In this document: positions 18,162 to 28,800 of the stretch, in pieces | Layout of the letters: every line of letters begins with the position of its first letter | Position numbering within the stretch: the stretch's first letter is position 1 | NCBI RefSeq assembly: GCF_020735385.1 | Contig: NZ_CP085953.1 | Span: 868,001-932,000 of the forward strand | Reading direction: 5' to 3' | Length of the DNA stretch: 64,000 bases | From: Granulicatella elegans | Lineage (GTDB): Bacteria; Bacillota; Bacilli; Lactobacillales; Aerococcaceae | Position numbers and translations under genes: made by a program | Notes under the pieces: generated by a model | What the model saw: the letters and a program-made list of their open reading frames with translations, nothing else | Database searches by the model: none | Told to the model about the DNA's origin: nothing

Positions 18162-19155
18162 AGAGAGGAGACAGTTTATTCAACAGTGGCTATGCAGTCA
18201 TAAACATTTTTTATGGTATATCGCTTTTATTCTATGCTTATGGCTAGTCTTTGGATTTGCTTTTAATGCATTGGAATGGATGTTGTATTTAATCGTACTA
18301 GTTCTCATTTTTTCAGGCTTATTTTTAGCTTCATGGTGTGCAAAGGATTTTTTGCAGTATAAAAAAATAAAAGAAAATCCAAATTGGAAAGAGTTGCTTC
18401 AAAGCGAAAAAGTGTGGACATCATCTGAACAGTTTTTATTAGAGACTTTAGAGGATTATGCCTCTCAATTATCGCAAACTGAATTTCAACAAAAAGAAGC
18501 TTATAAAGAGCAGTTAGATTACTATACAATGTGGATTCATCAAATTAAGACAAGTATTGCTTCGAGTCAATTATTAATTCAGACTTTACCAACGCTTCCT
18601 GAAAAGAGTCCATTAGAACAAGAGTTAATTAAAATTACGACTTATACTGATTTTGTCCTGCATTATGTTAGAATGGAGACTTTTCATCAAGATTTAGTAT
18701 TAAGAGAACATTCTCTAGATAACATTATTCGTCAAATATTGAAGAAGTTTGCAACGTTCTTTATTTATAAAAATCTTCGATTATCCTATGATGCTGTTGA
18801 TCAAGTCATTGTGACGGATGCAAAATGGTTTAGTGTTATTTTAGAACAAATTTTATTAAATTCGATTAAGTATACGGATAAAGAGGGGCAGATTTCTATT
18901 TATTTAGAGGGACCTTATTTATGTATTCAAGATACAGGGATTGGAATTGCAACATCTGATCAACAACGTATTTTTGAAAGAGGATTTAGCGGATTTAACG
19001 GGAGAATGAATTACCATTCTTCAGGATTAGGCTTATATTTATCCAATGAAATTGCGAAAAATTTAGGATTAAAATTATCGGTAGAATCGATTGTAGGAGA
19101 AGGAACAACATTAAAAATTTTATTACAGCAAGATAAACTAGATACTAGGATTTAA
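18154..19155 (+). CDS. Intramembrane-sensing histidine kinase, BceS-like
   Basis: A 333-residue membrane kinase partnered with the regulator encoded immediately upstream. Two transmembrane helices at about 18-38 and 44-66 leave almost no outside loop, the hallmark of BceS-type kinases that need a transporter to sense peptides. The histidine box is YTMWIHQIKTSI with H129. The ATPase domain shows the N box (EQILLNSIKYTD), G1 (DTGIGIA) and G2 (SSGLGLYLS). The start overlaps the regulator's stop. The family is firm; the signal (bacitracin, cationic peptides or other) is not visible. Confidence 0.85.
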   Translation: MSKERRQFIQQWLCSHKHFLWYIAFILCLWLVFGFAFNALEWMLYLIVLVLIFSGLFLASWCAKDFLQYKKIKENPNWKELLQSEKVWTSSEQFLLETLEDYASQLSQTEFQQKEAYKEQLDYYTMWIHQIKTSIASSQLLIQTLPTLPEKSPLEQELIKITTYTDFVLHYVRMETFHQDLVLREHSLDNIIRQILKKFATFFIYKNLRLSYDAVDQVIVTDAKWFSVILEQILLNSIKYTDKEGQISIYLEGPYLCIQDTGIGIATSDQQRIFERGFSGFNGRMNYHSSGLGLYLSNEIAKNLGLKLSVESIVGEGTTLKILLQQDKLDTRI

Positions 19156-19241
19156 AAGGGAAGAAAATGACTTAAAATTTCCCATGGAACGCCCGGATAT
19201 GTTATGATAAAGAGAACTGAAATAGGAGAGGTGAATGACAC

Positions 19242-20129
19242 ATGGTAGATCAATTAGAATTAGTGGTCATTACAGGAATGAGTGGTGCCGGAAAAACGGT
19301 CGCAATGCAGAGCTTTGAGGATATGGGCTATTTTTGCGTTGACAATATGCCACCAAGTTTATTACCAAAATTTTGGGAATTAGTAAAAGAATCTGGAAAA
19401 ATTACAAAAATTGCATTAGTCATCGACTTACGTTCAAGAGCTTTTTTCGATGAAATTATGCCATCGATTAGTGGATTAGATAATACTTCGTTTATTACTA
19501 CGAAAATTTTATTTTTAGAAGCAAGTGATGATTCATTGGTTTCTCGTTATAAAGAAACTCGTCGTACTCACCCATTAGCAGGTGATGGACGTGTATATGA
19601 TGGCATTGTAGCGGAACGTCGTTTATTACAAGATATTAAAGTGCGCGCACAAAAAGTCATTGATACTACAACTCTTTCTCCAAGAAAATTGCGTGAAGAA
19701 ATTATGCATACTTTCTCAAATGGAGATAGTGATATTTTTACCATTCAAGTAGTATCGTTTGGATTTAAATATGGTATTCCAATTGATGCGGATATCGTAA
19801 TGGATGTTCGTTTCTTACCAAATCCGCATTATATCGATGAATTACGTCCGTTAACAGGACAAGATTCTGCCGTTTATGATTATGTCATGAGTCAACCAGA
19901 GACAAAAACTTTCTATCATAAATTTATGGAATTATTAGATTTTGTCATTCCTGGTTATAAAAAAGAAGGAAAATCCAGTGTAACGATTGCGATTGGATGT
20001 ACGGGTGGACAACACCGTTCTGTTGCATTAACAGAACGTACAGGAAGAGAATTAATGTCTGACTCATATCATGTAATGATTTCTCACCGAGATAAAGATA
20101 AACGTAAAGAAGGGAATGGTCGTTCGTGA
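19242..20129 (+). CDS. rapZ: RapZ/YvcJ-family nucleotide-binding protein
   Basis: A 295-residue P-loop protein. Walker A is [20 protein letters not shown] near the N-terminus, followed by [13 protein letters not shown]. The C-terminal half has the family signature [14 protein letters not shown]. In E. coli RapZ steers GlmS synthesis through small RNAs; in Bacillus the homologue YvcJ binds and hydrolyses GTP and affects competence, and the RNA partners are absent. A TG-extended -10 (TGTTATGAT, 19200-19208) precedes it and AGGAGAGG lies before the ATG. The next gene overlaps by 4 bp. The three-gene order rapZ-glmR-whiA is conserved in Firmicutes. Confidence 0.95.
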   Translation: MVDQLELVVITGMSGAGKTVAMQSFEDMGYFCVDNMPPSLLPKFWELVKESGKITKIALVIDLRSRAFFDEIMPSISGLDNTSFITTKILFLEASDDSLVSRYKETRRTHPLAGDGRVYDGIVAERRLLQDIKVRAQKVIDTTTLSPRKLREEIMHTFSNGDSDIFTIQVVSFGFKYGIPIDADIVMDVRFLPNPHYIDELRPLTGQDSAVYDYVMSQPETKTFYHKFMELLDFVIPGYKKEGKSSVTIAIGCTGGQHRSVALTERTGRELMSDSYHVMISHRDKDKRKEGNGRS

Positions 20130-21145
20130 TTTTTGAAGTAGAACCTCAAGAAAAAAAGCGAAAGAAAGGACCTAAAATTACCGTTATTGGTGGTGGAACA
20201 GGATTACCTGTATTATTAAGAAATTTAAGAAAACAGGATGCAAATGTTACAGCAATTGTAACGGTTGCTGATGATGGAGGAAGTTCAGGCGTTATTCGTG
20301 ACTATATTAATGTTGTGCCTCCAGGAGATATTCGTAACTGCTTATGTGCATTATCTCCAATGAGTTCTTTGCAAAAAGATATTTTTCAATATCGCTTCAA
20401 GTCAGATGATCAATTTTTTGCAGGTCATGCAATTGGGAATTTAATTATTGCTGCCTTAACAGAAATGCAGGGAAATAATATTTTTGATGCCATTCGTCTT
20501 CTTTCTAGAATGATGAGTATTGAAGGGCATGTTTATCCTGCTGCAGAAGAACCATTATTGCTAAGAGCAGAATTTGAAGATGGAACGATTGTAGATGGAG
20601 AGTCTCAATTAGCCAAGCATCGTAAAAAAATTAAACATGTTAGCGTTCATACTTATGATGAAAATCGTAAACCAATTGCTTCTCGAGATGTTGTAGAAGC
20701 CATTATGGAAGCCGATATGGTAGTAATTGGACCGGGAAGTTTATATACAAGTATTTTGCCAAACTTAATGATTGAAGATATTGGACGAGCAGTTTGCGAA
20801 ACACAGGCAGAAGTGGTGTATATTTGTAATATTATGACGCAACTTGGGGAAACAGAACATTTTACAGATAGTGATCATGTTCGTGTGTTACATGAGCATT
20901 TAGAAGAATCTTTTATTGATACAGTATTAGTCAATACGGAGTCTGTTCCAGATGAATATTTAAATCAACAAAAACATGAAGAATATTTATATCAAGTAAA
21001 ATATGATTTCCAAGGCTTACGTGATCAAGGATGTCGAGTAATCTCGACAGATTTTCTTAAATTAAGAGAAAATGGTGTCTATCACGATGGACAAAAAGTC
21101 ATTGATGAATTATTTACTTTATTACGAAGTGTCAAACATGATTAA
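20126..21145 (+). CDS. glmR: Gluconeogenesis / UDP-GlcNAc-responsive regulator GlmR (YvcK), CofD-like fold
   Basis: A 339-residue protein starting at GTG 20126, which overlaps the rapZ stop. The nucleotide-sugar binding core is recognisable: [46 protein letters not shown] and [17 protein letters not shown]. In Bacillus and Listeria, YvcK/GlmR binds UDP-N-acetylglucosamine and stimulates GlmS, directing carbon to the cell wall. That function fits the ribozyme-controlled glmS found elsewhere in this window (45804), though regulation here is inferred. Confidence 0.95.
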   Translation: MIFEVEPQEKKRKKGPKITVIGGGTGLPVLLRNLRKQDANVTAIVTVADDGGSSGVIRDYINVVPPGDIRNCLCALSPMSSLQKDIFQYRFKSDDQFFAGHAIGNLIIAALTEMQGNNIFDAIRLLSRMMSIEGHVYPAAEEPLLLRAEFEDGTIVDGESQLAKHRKKIKHVSVHTYDENRKPIASRDVVEAIMEADMVVIGPGSLYTSILPNLMIEDIGRAVCETQAEVVYICNIMTQLGETEHFTDSDHVRVLHEHLEESFIDTVLVNTESVPDEYLNQQKHEEYLYQVKYDFQGLRDQGCRVISTDFLKLRENGVYHDGQKVIDELFTLLRSVKHD

Positions 21146-21211
21146 CGAAAAAGAAGTGGGGAAGAGCAATGGTTCTTTCCCACTCCTATTGTATAAAGAG
21201 AGGAGGGTATT

Positions 21212-22147
21212 ATGTCATTTGCATCTGAAACGAAAAAAGAATTAACGCAATTAGAAGTACATATTGAACATGCAAAAGCAGAATTAGCGGCCCTGATTCG
21301 TATGAATGGTTCTCTAAGTTTATTTAATCGTCAGTTTGTATTAAATATCCAAACAGAAAATGCGGCAATTGCAAGACGTATTTTCGTATTATTAAAACAG
21401 CATTATCAAATTGAAAGTGAATTACTAGTTCGCCGTAAAATGAAATTGAAGAAAAATAATGTGTATATCGTACGGTTAAAACAAGGGACTAAGGAAATTT
21501 TAAGTGATCTAGGTATTATGGAAAACTTGGAATTAATTACACATATTCCACTAGAGATTCGTGATAATGAAGAGAAAATGCGTTCTTATTTAAGAGGTGC
21601 ATTCCTAGCAGGGGGATCCGTAAATAATCCTGAAACGAGTCGCTATCATTTAGAAATTTATTCTAACTATGAAGAACATAATGAAGATATTTGTGATATG
21701 ATGAATGCTTTTGGGCTCAATGCCAGAATGATTGAGAGAAGAAATGGATTTATTACTTATTTAAAAGAAGCAGAAAAAATTGCGGATTTTCTTGCGCTCA
21801 TTGGGGCAGCGAATGCGATGATGAAATTTGAAGACATTCGTATTGTACGAGATATGAGAAACTCGGTGAATCGTTTAGTGAACTGTGAAAATGCCAATAT
21901 TAATAAAGTCGTTACAGCAGCTTCTCGTCAAATGGAAGATATTTTATTCATTGAGGAGAAAGTTGGTTTAGAGGCATTACCTGTAAAATTATTTGAATTA
22001 GCTCAAGTGAGAAAAGAAAATCCGGATATTAGTTTGAAGGACTTAGGGGAAATTATTCCTTCTGGTTCGATTTCAAAATCGGGGGTAAACCATCGTTTGA
22101 GAAAAATATCTGAATTTGCTGAAAATTTAAGAAAAAATATTTCGTAA
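21212..22147 (+). CDS. whiA: DNA-binding protein WhiA
   Basis: A 311-residue protein with an N-terminal LAGLIDADG-homing-endonuclease-like fold ([30 protein letters not shown]) and a C-terminal helix-turn-helix ([20 protein letters not shown] followed by NHRLRKISE). It is known in Bacillus to influence chromosome segregation and division and in Streptomyces to control sporulation. It starts behind AGAGAGGAGGG. A small GTGGGGAAGAG/CTTTCCCAC hairpin without a T-run lies between glmR and this gene. Confidence 0.95.
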   Translation: MSFASETKKELTQLEVHIEHAKAELAALIRMNGSLSLFNRQFVLNIQTENAAIARRIFVLLKQHYQIESELLVRRKMKLKKNNVYIVRLKQGTKEILSDLGIMENLELITHIPLEIRDNEEKMRSYLRGAFLAGGSVNNPETSRYHLEIYSNYEEHNEDICDMMNAFGLNARMIERRNGFITYLKEAEKIADFLALIGAANAMMKFEDIRIVRDMRNSVNRLVNCENANINKVVTAASRQMEDILFIEEKVGLEALPVKLFELAQVRKENPDISLKDLGEIIPSGSISKSGVNHRLRKISEFAENLRKNIS

Positions 22148-22157
22148 AAAAATATTT

Positions 22158-22182
22158 TTTGAGATTTTTTTCGTACTTATAG
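22158..22182 (+). promoter_or_regulatory. Possible ComX-type (cin-box-like) promoter before the SSB paralogue
   Basis: T-rich sequence followed after four bases by TACTTATA (22174-22181). This fits the layout TTTTT-N4-TACnnATA of streptococcal competence promoters, with 6 of 8 box bases matching. It lies about 50 bp before the ssb-like gene. No good sigma-A pair is evident. This is a weak candidate only. Confidence 0.3.
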
Positions 22183-22229
22183 AGTGAAGAACAAATTGTT
22201 CTTTAATCATTTAATGGAGGTACGGAAAA

Positions 22230-22610
22230 ATGAATCATGTTTCATTAATTGGTCGTCTGATTAAGGACGTCGCTGTTCATCAATCTGAGAAGGGAAATTC
22301 TGTTTGTCGAAATACTTTGGCAGTACAGAGTATTTATAGGCAGAATGATGGGGATAAGCAGACGGATTTTATTCAGGTGATTGCTTTTGGAAAGCTGGCG
22401 GATCGGATTCAGCGTTTTGTGAAGAAGGGTGATCGTTTAGGGATTGAGGGTCGTATTCATTCGAGACATTATAAGAATCGTGATCAGCAGGATGTTTATG
22501 TGACAGAGGTGATTATTGAGGAATGTTATTTCTTAGAGCCTAAGTCGCAAGAAACTGAGCCAGAAGAAACGGATGAGTTTGCTTCGATTTTCACGGTTGA
22601 AGGGGAATAA
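22230..22610 (+). CDS. Short single-stranded DNA-binding protein paralogue (SsbB-like)
   Basis: A 126-residue protein with one OB fold: NHVSLIGRLIKDVAVHQSEK, TDFIQVIAFGKLADRIQRFV and KKGDRLGIEGRIHSR are typical SSB strands. The acidic C-terminal tip (DDDLPF) that recruits partners to housekeeping SSB is absent; the tail ends TVEGE. Short tail-less SSBs such as Bacillus SsbB and pneumococcal SsbB are competence-induced. Codon use is richer in GAT, GGG and CGG than in whiA next door. It starts behind GGAGG. The alternative is a phage- or plasmid-derived SSB. Confidence 0.85.
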   Translation: MNHVSLIGRLIKDVAVHQSEKGNSVCRNTLAVQSIYRQNDGDKQTDFIQVIAFGKLADRIQRFVKKGDRLGIEGRIHSRHYKNRDQQDVYVTEVIIEECYFLEPKSQETEPEETDEFASIFTVEGE

Positions 22611-22615
22611 GATAA

Positions 22616-22675
22616 AAGACTTCCTGGAATTGTAGTATTAGGTCTTTCCTGCACTACAATGGGAAGTCTTTTTTT
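22616..22675. terminator. Bidirectional terminator between ssb-like gene and the antitoxin gene
   Basis: AAGACTTCC...TTGTAGT pairs with ACTACAA...GGAAGTCTT, then T7; the complement gives an A-flanked stem usable from the other strand. The outer stem is the same as in the element at 4323-4400, but the inner domain is shorter. Confidence 0.8.
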
Positions 22676-22706
22676 GTTCTTTGGAATGACATGGGAGCGT
22701 AAGTGA

Positions 22707-23000
22707 TTAATCAACACCCAATTCCTTTCTCACATCTGACAAAGAAGTAAGTTTCCCTTGCTGAATGTCCTGATGACCAAGCAAAATCTCTTTTTTCAAA
22801 TCTTCAAAGGCAACTTGATATTGTGGTTCTTGAGAATCGCTGAATACAAATTCTTTAGGGTCAACTGCTCCAGTTGCAATTTTACGAAGTGCTGCGTTGA
22901 ATACATCAGATAAAGTTATCTTTTCATCTGCTAGTATCTCTTTTGATTGTTGGTAGAATGTAGAATCTGCTCTAAAATTCACTGGTTGAGTACTCGCCAT
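22707..23000 (-). CDS. RelB/DinJ-type antitoxin, apparently without a toxin
   Basis: A 97-residue protein that starts MASTQPVNFRADSTFYQQSK behind AAAGGTGG (minus strand). The N-terminal part with ITLSDVFNAALRKI is the ribbon-helix-helix DNA-binding region of RelB/DinJ antitoxins. The C-terminal tail, which would bind a RelE/YafQ toxin, is present (QQGKLTSLSDVRKELGVD). No toxin gene follows: about 30 bp downstream lies the terminator at 22616. It may be a leftover of a lost pair or may act on a distant toxin. Confidence 0.75.
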   Translation of the reverse strand: MASTQPVNFRADSTFYQQSKEILADEKITLSDVFNAALRKIATGAVDPKEFVFSDSQEPQYQVAFEDLKKEILLGHQDIQQGKLTSLSDVRKELGVD

Positions 23001-23183
23001 AATAACCACCTTTTGTAAAGATATTTTGTAAATACATTGTAGCATAATTTATTGTGTTGAAAAATTAAAACAAAGGCTGCCTTGTTCGGTGCAGACACTA
23101 ATAAAATGTATGTCTCTTTCTCATGGAAGAACATAAAAATATGAGTAATGAGTTGAGTGATACTACTTGAGCAGTTGAACGTA

Positions 23184-24002
23184 TTATTCCTTCTCAATAA
23201 CGATACGTTCAATTGCCTTAATAACACCATTATTTTCGTTTGTGTCAGTTACAATGCTGCATAGATGTTTAACTTCTTCTGTGGCATTTCCCATTGCGAT
23301 TGCTAATCCTGCGTATTGAAGCATTTCGATATCATTGGCGGCATCTCCAATAGCGGCAATTTCGTTTTGGTTGAGGTTGAGTCTTTGGACTAATTTTTCT
23401 AGTCCATAAGCTTTATTGACGCCTTTTTTTAGGACCTCAACTAAATATTTTTGGCTACGAACGACATAGAATTCCTCTCTCCATGAATCTGGAATTACTG
23501 TCTCAAATTCGTTTAATTGTTCTTCATCTCCAAGTAGTAAAATTTTATAAAAATCTGTTGTAAGAGATTCTTTCGTTGTAATACGTTTGATTTCTCCGTT
23601 GATGATTTTTACATCATATTCCATCCATTCTGTTGGTTCTTGGTCAAAGGAGTAGTAATAATCAACTCCGCCTCCCATCACACTAATGTTGTGTTCTTTT
23701 CCAAGTTGAATCCATTTTTGGATAGCAGCTGAATCTACAAATGCATCCATGATACGGTTCCCTGTTTGGCTTTCATAAATATTAGCGCCGTTTTGACTAA
23801 TAATATAATGATTTTCTTCAAGATATCCTAAATCTTTTAAGTAAGGACGAATTCCTGTTTCTGGTCTACCTGTACATAGAACTAATAGTGTTTCTGTATC
23901 TTTATGATGAAATTCTTTGAAATATTGTTTCGTTTCTTCTAGTAATTGTTTTTTAGAATTTAATAATGTTCCATCCATATCGATGGCAATTAGTTTAATC
24001 AT
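23184..24002 (-). CDS. HAD-superfamily Cof-type phosphatase
   Basis: A 272-residue cytoplasmic phosphatase. Motif I is IAIDMDGTLLNSKKQLLEET at the N-terminus with the nucleophile and acid aspartates. Motif III/IV is AAIGDAANDIEMLQYAGLAI, and GNATEEVKHLCSIVTDTNENN follows, as in the Cof/YidA group. It likely dephosphorylates sugar phosphates or similar small molecules. It begins behind AAAGGAGT and stands upstream of the antitoxin gene with a 183-bp gap in which I see no gene. Confidence 0.9.
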   Translation of the reverse strand: MIKLIAIDMDGTLLNSKKQLLEETKQYFKEFHHKDTETLLVLCTGRPETGIRPYLKDLGYLEENHYIISQNGANIYESQTGNRIMDAFVDSAAIQKWIQLGKEHNISVMGGGVDYYYSFDQEPTEWMEYDVKIINGEIKRITTKESLTTDFYKILLLGDEEQLNEFETVIPDSWREEFYVVRSQKYLVEVLKKGVNKAYGLEKLVQRLNLNQNEIAAIGDAANDIEMLQYAGLAIAMGNATEEVKHLCSIVTDTNENNGVIKAIERIVIEKE

Positions 24003-24040
24003 CTGATTGACTCCTTTTTAAAATGTGTTTTCATTTTACC

Positions 24041-24083
24041 ATAAAAATACCGACCTCCAAAGGTTCATTTTTGGAAGTCGGTA
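24041..24083 (-). terminator. Terminator after ldh
   Basis: On the minus strand TACCGACTTCCAAAA pairs with TTTGGAGGTCGGTA, then TTTTTAT. It lies just past the ldh stop and ends that transcript before the HAD gene. Confidence 0.85.
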
Positions 24084-24089
24084 AACTTT

Positions 24090-25061
24090 TTATTTTTCAT
24101 TTTCTAAACGTTCAAAGGCATCGTGAATGACTTGTTTTAAGGCAGTAGCAGATAAATCCATTTTTTCTTGTTCAGCATCAGCTAATGGGATTTCAATAAT
24201 TTGACGAATGCCATCTCGTCCAATAACGGCTGGAACTCCGATATAAATATCTTCTTGTCCATAATGTCCTTCGAGATAGACGGATAATGGGAAGATAGCT
24301 CTTTCGTTATTTAAAATGGCTTTTGTAATTCTTGCTAGGGTTGCTCCGATACCATAGTAAGTAGCTCCTTTTTTCGCAATGATTTCATAAGCAGCATCTC
24401 TTACTTGGAAGAATACTTCGACTAATTTTTCTTCATCTGTATCCGGATTTTGGCGAACCCATTCATAAATTTGTAATCCACCGACATTTGCATGAGACCA
24501 AACTGGGAATTCTGTATCTCCGTGTTCTCCTAGGATATATCCATGAACGTTTCGAGCATCGACATCGATTAATTCAGCAATTGCTTGACGGAAACGAGCA
24601 CTATCTAATGCAGTACCTGATCCTACTACACGATTTTTTGGCAATCCAGAAAATTTCCAAGTAGCGTAAGTTAAAATGTCTACAGGATTTGATGCAACTA
24701 AGAAGATTCCATCAAATCCACTTGCCATAATTGGATCAATAATCCCTTTTAAGATTTTTAAGTTTTTGTGTACTAAGTCAATTCGAGTTTCACCTGGTTT
24801 TTGAGCTGCACCTGCTGTGATACAAATAACGTCTGCATCTTGGCAGTCTTCATAACTGGCTGCATAGATTTTCTTAGGAGAGTTGAATGCTAGAGCGTGT
24901 GATAAGTCTAAGGCATCTCCTTCTGTTTTTTCTCGTGCAATATCAATAATTCCAAGTTCTTCCGCAATTCCTTGAAGAACAAGGGCATAGGCATAACTAG
25001 AACCTACAGCGCCATCTCCAACTAAAATTACTTTATTACTAGGTTTAATAAATTTTTTCAT
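24090..25061 (-). CDS. ldh: L-lactate dehydrogenase
   Basis: A 323-residue cytoplasmic enzyme that reduces pyruvate to L-lactate with NADH, the last step of homolactic fermentation. The Rossmann motif is [14 protein letters not shown], the substrate-binding arginine region is [16 protein letters not shown], and the active-site histidine lies in [36 protein letters not shown] is typical of the family. It starts behind GGAGGT on the minus strand and is monocistronic with its own promoter and terminator. Confidence 0.97.
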   Translation of the reverse strand: MKKFIKPSNKVILVGDGAVGSSYAYALVLQGIAEELGIIDIAREKTEGDALDLSHALAFNSPKKIYAASYEDCQDADVICITAGAAQKPGETRIDLVHKNLKILKGIIDPIMASGFDGIFLVASNPVDILTYATWKFSGLPKNRVVGSGTALDSARFRQAIAELIDVDARNVHGYILGEHGDTEFPVWSHANVGGLQIYEWVRQNPDTDEEKLVEVFFQVRDAAYEIIAKKGATYYGIGATLARITKAILNNERAIFPLSVYLEGHYGQEDIYIGVPAVIGRDGIRQIIEIPLADAEQEKMDLSATALKQVIHDAFERLENEK

Positions 25062-25097
25062 ACTGTTACCTCCTGTTCCCTAAATGGAATAACTATG

Positions 25098-25110
25098 AAT
25101 AGTATAACAT
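25098..25110 (-). promoter_or_regulatory. Extended -10 of the ldh promoter
   Basis: On the minus strand TGTTATACT (25101-25109) is a TG-extended -10 about 40 bp before the ldh start. No clear -35 is visible at the right distance. Confidence 0.5.
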
Positions 25111-25221
25111 ATTTTATTTTGTGAAGGGTTTTCAGAAGCTTACAAAATGAATTAAATTTTCGGTTTTTGAATAGTTTGTGATATACTAAGTAGGACTCAA
25201 GATAGAAATGGGTGTGAACGT

Positions 25222-25782
25222 ATGAAATTAATCATTGGATTAGGAAATCCAGGAGCAAAATATAAAGGAACTCGTCATAATATCGGATTTATTACTGTTG
25301 ACGAATTTGCTTACCAAGAAAAATTGGAATTTAATCAAGCGTTATTTGATGCAACTTTTACTCAAACACATATCGATGGAGAAAAAGTCATTTTCATGAA
25401 GCCGTTGACGTATATGAATTTATCCGGTCAAGCGGTTCGTCCGTTCATGAATTATTTTAAAATTGATATTGAAGATATTGTAGTGCTTTATGATGATATG
25501 GATCTTCCAGTAGGAAAAATTAGGTTACGTCAAAAAGGCAGTGCCGGAGGACATAATGGGGTTAAGAGTATCATTAGTTGTTTAGGAAGTGACCAGTTTA
25601 ATCGCATTAAAATTGGTGTAGGTCGACCGGCACCAGGTCGAAGTGTAATCAATCATGTATTAGCTAATTTTGAAAAGGAAGAACAAGAAGATATTTTAGC
25701 TTCTGTAGATAAAAGCGTAGAAGCGCTAAGAGATTGGATAAAATGCGATAACTTTATTCAAACAATGAATCGTTATAATTAA
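25222..25782 (+). CDS. pth: Peptidyl-tRNA hydrolase
   Basis: A 186-residue enzyme that releases tRNA from prematurely dropped peptidyl-tRNA. The signature is clear: LIIGLGNPGAKYKGTRHNIG with the catalytic histidine, MKPLTYMNLSGQAV, YDDMDLPVGKIRLRQKGSAG and GGHNGVKSIISCLG. A TG-extended -10 (TGATATACT, near 25178-25186) stands upstream. It is followed by mfd after a short hairpin, as in many Firmicutes. Confidence 0.97.
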   Translation: MKLIIGLGNPGAKYKGTRHNIGFITVDEFAYQEKLEFNQALFDATFTQTHIDGEKVIFMKPLTYMNLSGQAVRPFMNYFKIDIEDIVVLYDDMDLPVGKIRLRQKGSAGGHNGVKSIISCLGSDQFNRIKIGVGRPAPGRSVINHVLANFEKEEQEDILASVDKSVEALRDWIKCDNFIQTMNRYN

Positions 25783-25792
25783 ATAAACTTGA

Positions 25793-25824
25793 AAAAAGGC
25801 TGGAGCGAAAGTTTCAACCTTTTT
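25793..25824 (+). terminator. Weak hairpin between pth and mfd
   Basis: AAAAAGGCTGGA pairs imperfectly with TTTCAACCTTTTT. It may attenuate transcription into mfd rather than end it. Confidence 0.45.
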
Positions 25825-25853
25825 AGTGCGTATATAAAGAGGAAGGAAAAGAT

Positions 25854-28800
25854 ATGTTACCGTTAGGAATTAGTAAAAAACAAATCCATAGTTTTAAAGA
25901 ATGGATAGAGAATCTTCCTATGATGCAAAGTCAGTTAGTGTTAGGGTTAACTGGAGCTGCGAAGCATTTAGCAGTAGCAAATGCGTATGATCATTGGAAA
26001 GGACCAATAGTTATTGTAACGCCAACAATGTTACAAGCAACTCAATTATATGAAGAATTAGGACAATGGTATGAAGATGAAGTCCATTTGTTTACAGTAG
26101 AGGAATCGTTAGCGGCAGAATATTCCATCCATTCTCCTGAAGTGATTAGTAATCGAATTCGAACTTTGCAGTTTTTAGCAAGTGGAGAAAAAGGAATTGC
26201 GGTCGTTCCTTTGTCAGGAATTCAAAAGCCACTAGTTCCATTAGAAGTTTGGAAGAAAAGTACGGTTGAATTAGTTGTTGGAGAAACAAGATTAGAAGTA
26301 GAAGAATTAGTGAGTCAATTAGGACGGATGGGGTATCGTAGAGAAGCGATGGTAGCTGCACCGGGAGAATTTTCCGTTCGTGGAGGCATTGTTGATATTT
26401 ATCCGTTGGATCAAGAACATCCGATTCGGTTAGATTTTTTTGATGATGAATTAGATTCCTTGCGTCATTTTGATGCAGAAACACAACGCTCACTTGAAAT
26501 GGTGGAAAATATTATTCTTTTACCGGCAACTGATATTCCATTTGAATATGAAGTAGTATTTGAGGCAAAAGCTAAAATTCAAAAAGCTTATGAAAAAGAT
26601 ATGAAGAGTAGTGAATCAGATGAACGTACGCAATTATTAACCAATCAAATGAATCACCTGTTGACACAATTAGAAGAAGGAGAGATTCCTCCTAAAATAT
26701 CTTATTGGCTTGAACTATTTTATAAAGAGAAAACGACTATTTTAGATTATGTGTCTAAAAAGGGATATTTATTAATTGATGATTATGCTCGTATTCAAGA
26801 AAAACAACGTTCACTTCATGAAGAAGCAGGATTATGGAAAATTCATCAATTAGAATTAGGAATGATTGCTAGTTCGATTGATATGATTTTTGAAGGAAAG
26901 AAAGTATTAAAAGATTCTACGCTTCCAAGAACGTATTTTTCATTATTCCAAAAGGGATTGGGACGATTAACGTTTGAAGCCATTCACAATATTCAAGAAC
27001 GTTCGATGACACAATTCTTCTCGCAAATGCCAATGGTCAAAGTAGAAGCAGATCGTTGGGCGAAACAAAAGGCTACGGTTATTGTAGTGGTGGATCGGTT
27101 AACGAGAGCTTCAAAAGTAGAACAAACTTTCCATGATTTTGATATTCCAGCGATTATTACAAAAGAAGTACAAGAAGGAATTCTTCAAATTATGGTAGGA
27201 ACTTTTAGCCATGGATTTGAATTACCGCAAGATAAATTTGTAGTCGTTACAGAAAAGGAACTGTTTAATAAATTAACGAAGCGTGCTCCAAGAACTCAAA
27301 AAATTTCTAATGCGGAGAGATTGAAGAGTTATACCGAATTAGCAGTTGGAGACTATGTTGTCCACGTCAATCATGGGGTCGGTGTGTATCAAGGAATGGA
27401 AACATTAGAGATTAATGGTGTCCATCAAGATTACATGTCGATTCATTATCAAGATGGAGGGCATTTATTTGTACCCGTTCATCAAATTAAATTAGTTCAA
27501 AAATATGTTTCTTCGGATGCAAAAGTTCCTAAATTAAATAAATTAGGAAGTAGCGAATGGGCTAAAACGAAACGTAAAGTTGAAACGAAAATTGAAGATA
27601 TTGCGGATGAATTAATTGAATTATATGCAAAACGTGATGCAGAAAAAGGGTATGCCTTCAGCAAGGATACCGTAGAACAAAAAGAATTTGAAGAAGCCTT
27701 TCCTTATTCAGAAACTCAAGACCAGTTAAGAAGTATTGAGGAAATTAAAGCAGATATGCAAAAAGATAAACCAATGGATCGTTTACTTGTTGGAGATGTT
27801 GGGTATGGGAAAACGGAAGTAGCTATGCGTGCAGTTTTCAAAGCGTTAATGGATGGCAAACAAGCGGCTGTATTAGTACCAACAACGATTTTAGCAGAAC
27901 AACATTATGAAAATTTTGTTCAAAGATTTGCAGATTATCCGTTCACGATTGGCTTGTTAAGTCGATTTAGATCGAAGAAAGAACAACAAGAAACTATTGA
28001 TGGTCTGAAAAAAGGGCAAGTGGATGTTGTCATTGGAACGCATCGTGTTTTATCAAAAGATGTAGATTTCTTAGATTTAGGTTTATTAGTAGTCGATGAA
28101 GAACAACGATTTGGGGTAAAACATAAAGAACGATTGAAACAATTAAAATCTCAAGTCGATGTTTTAACATTAACTGCAACGCCAATTCCTAGAACCTTGC
28201 ATATGTCGATGCTTGGCGTACGTGATTTATCCGTTATTGAAACGCCACCTTCAAACCGTTATCCTGTCCAAACTTTTGTGATGGAACAACAAGGAATTAC
28301 GATTAAAGATGGCATTGAACGAGAATTAACTCGTGGAGGACAAGTCTTTTATTTATATAATCGTGTGGAGACTATTGAGAAGAAAGCAGATGAATTACGT
28401 CAATTAGTTCCTGAAGCAAGAGTCGGAGTCATTCACGGACAAATGAGTGAAACAACATTAGAAAATATTTTATATCAATTTATTGAAGGCGAATATGATG
28501 TTTTAGTGACAACAACAATTATTGAAACAGGGGTAGATATTCCAAATGTCAATACTCTGTTTATTGAAAATGCAGATCATATGGGCTTGTCTCAGTTATA
28601 TCAATTACGTGGAAGAGTGGGACGAACGAACCGTATTGCGTATGCGTATTTAATGTATCAACCAGATAAAACTTTAACAGAAGTTGGAGAAAAACGTCTA
28701 CAAGCGATGCGTGACTTTACAGAATTAGGATCAGGATTCAAAATTGCGATGCGAGATTTATCGATTCGTGGTGCAGGGAATTTATTAGGAAAACAACAGC

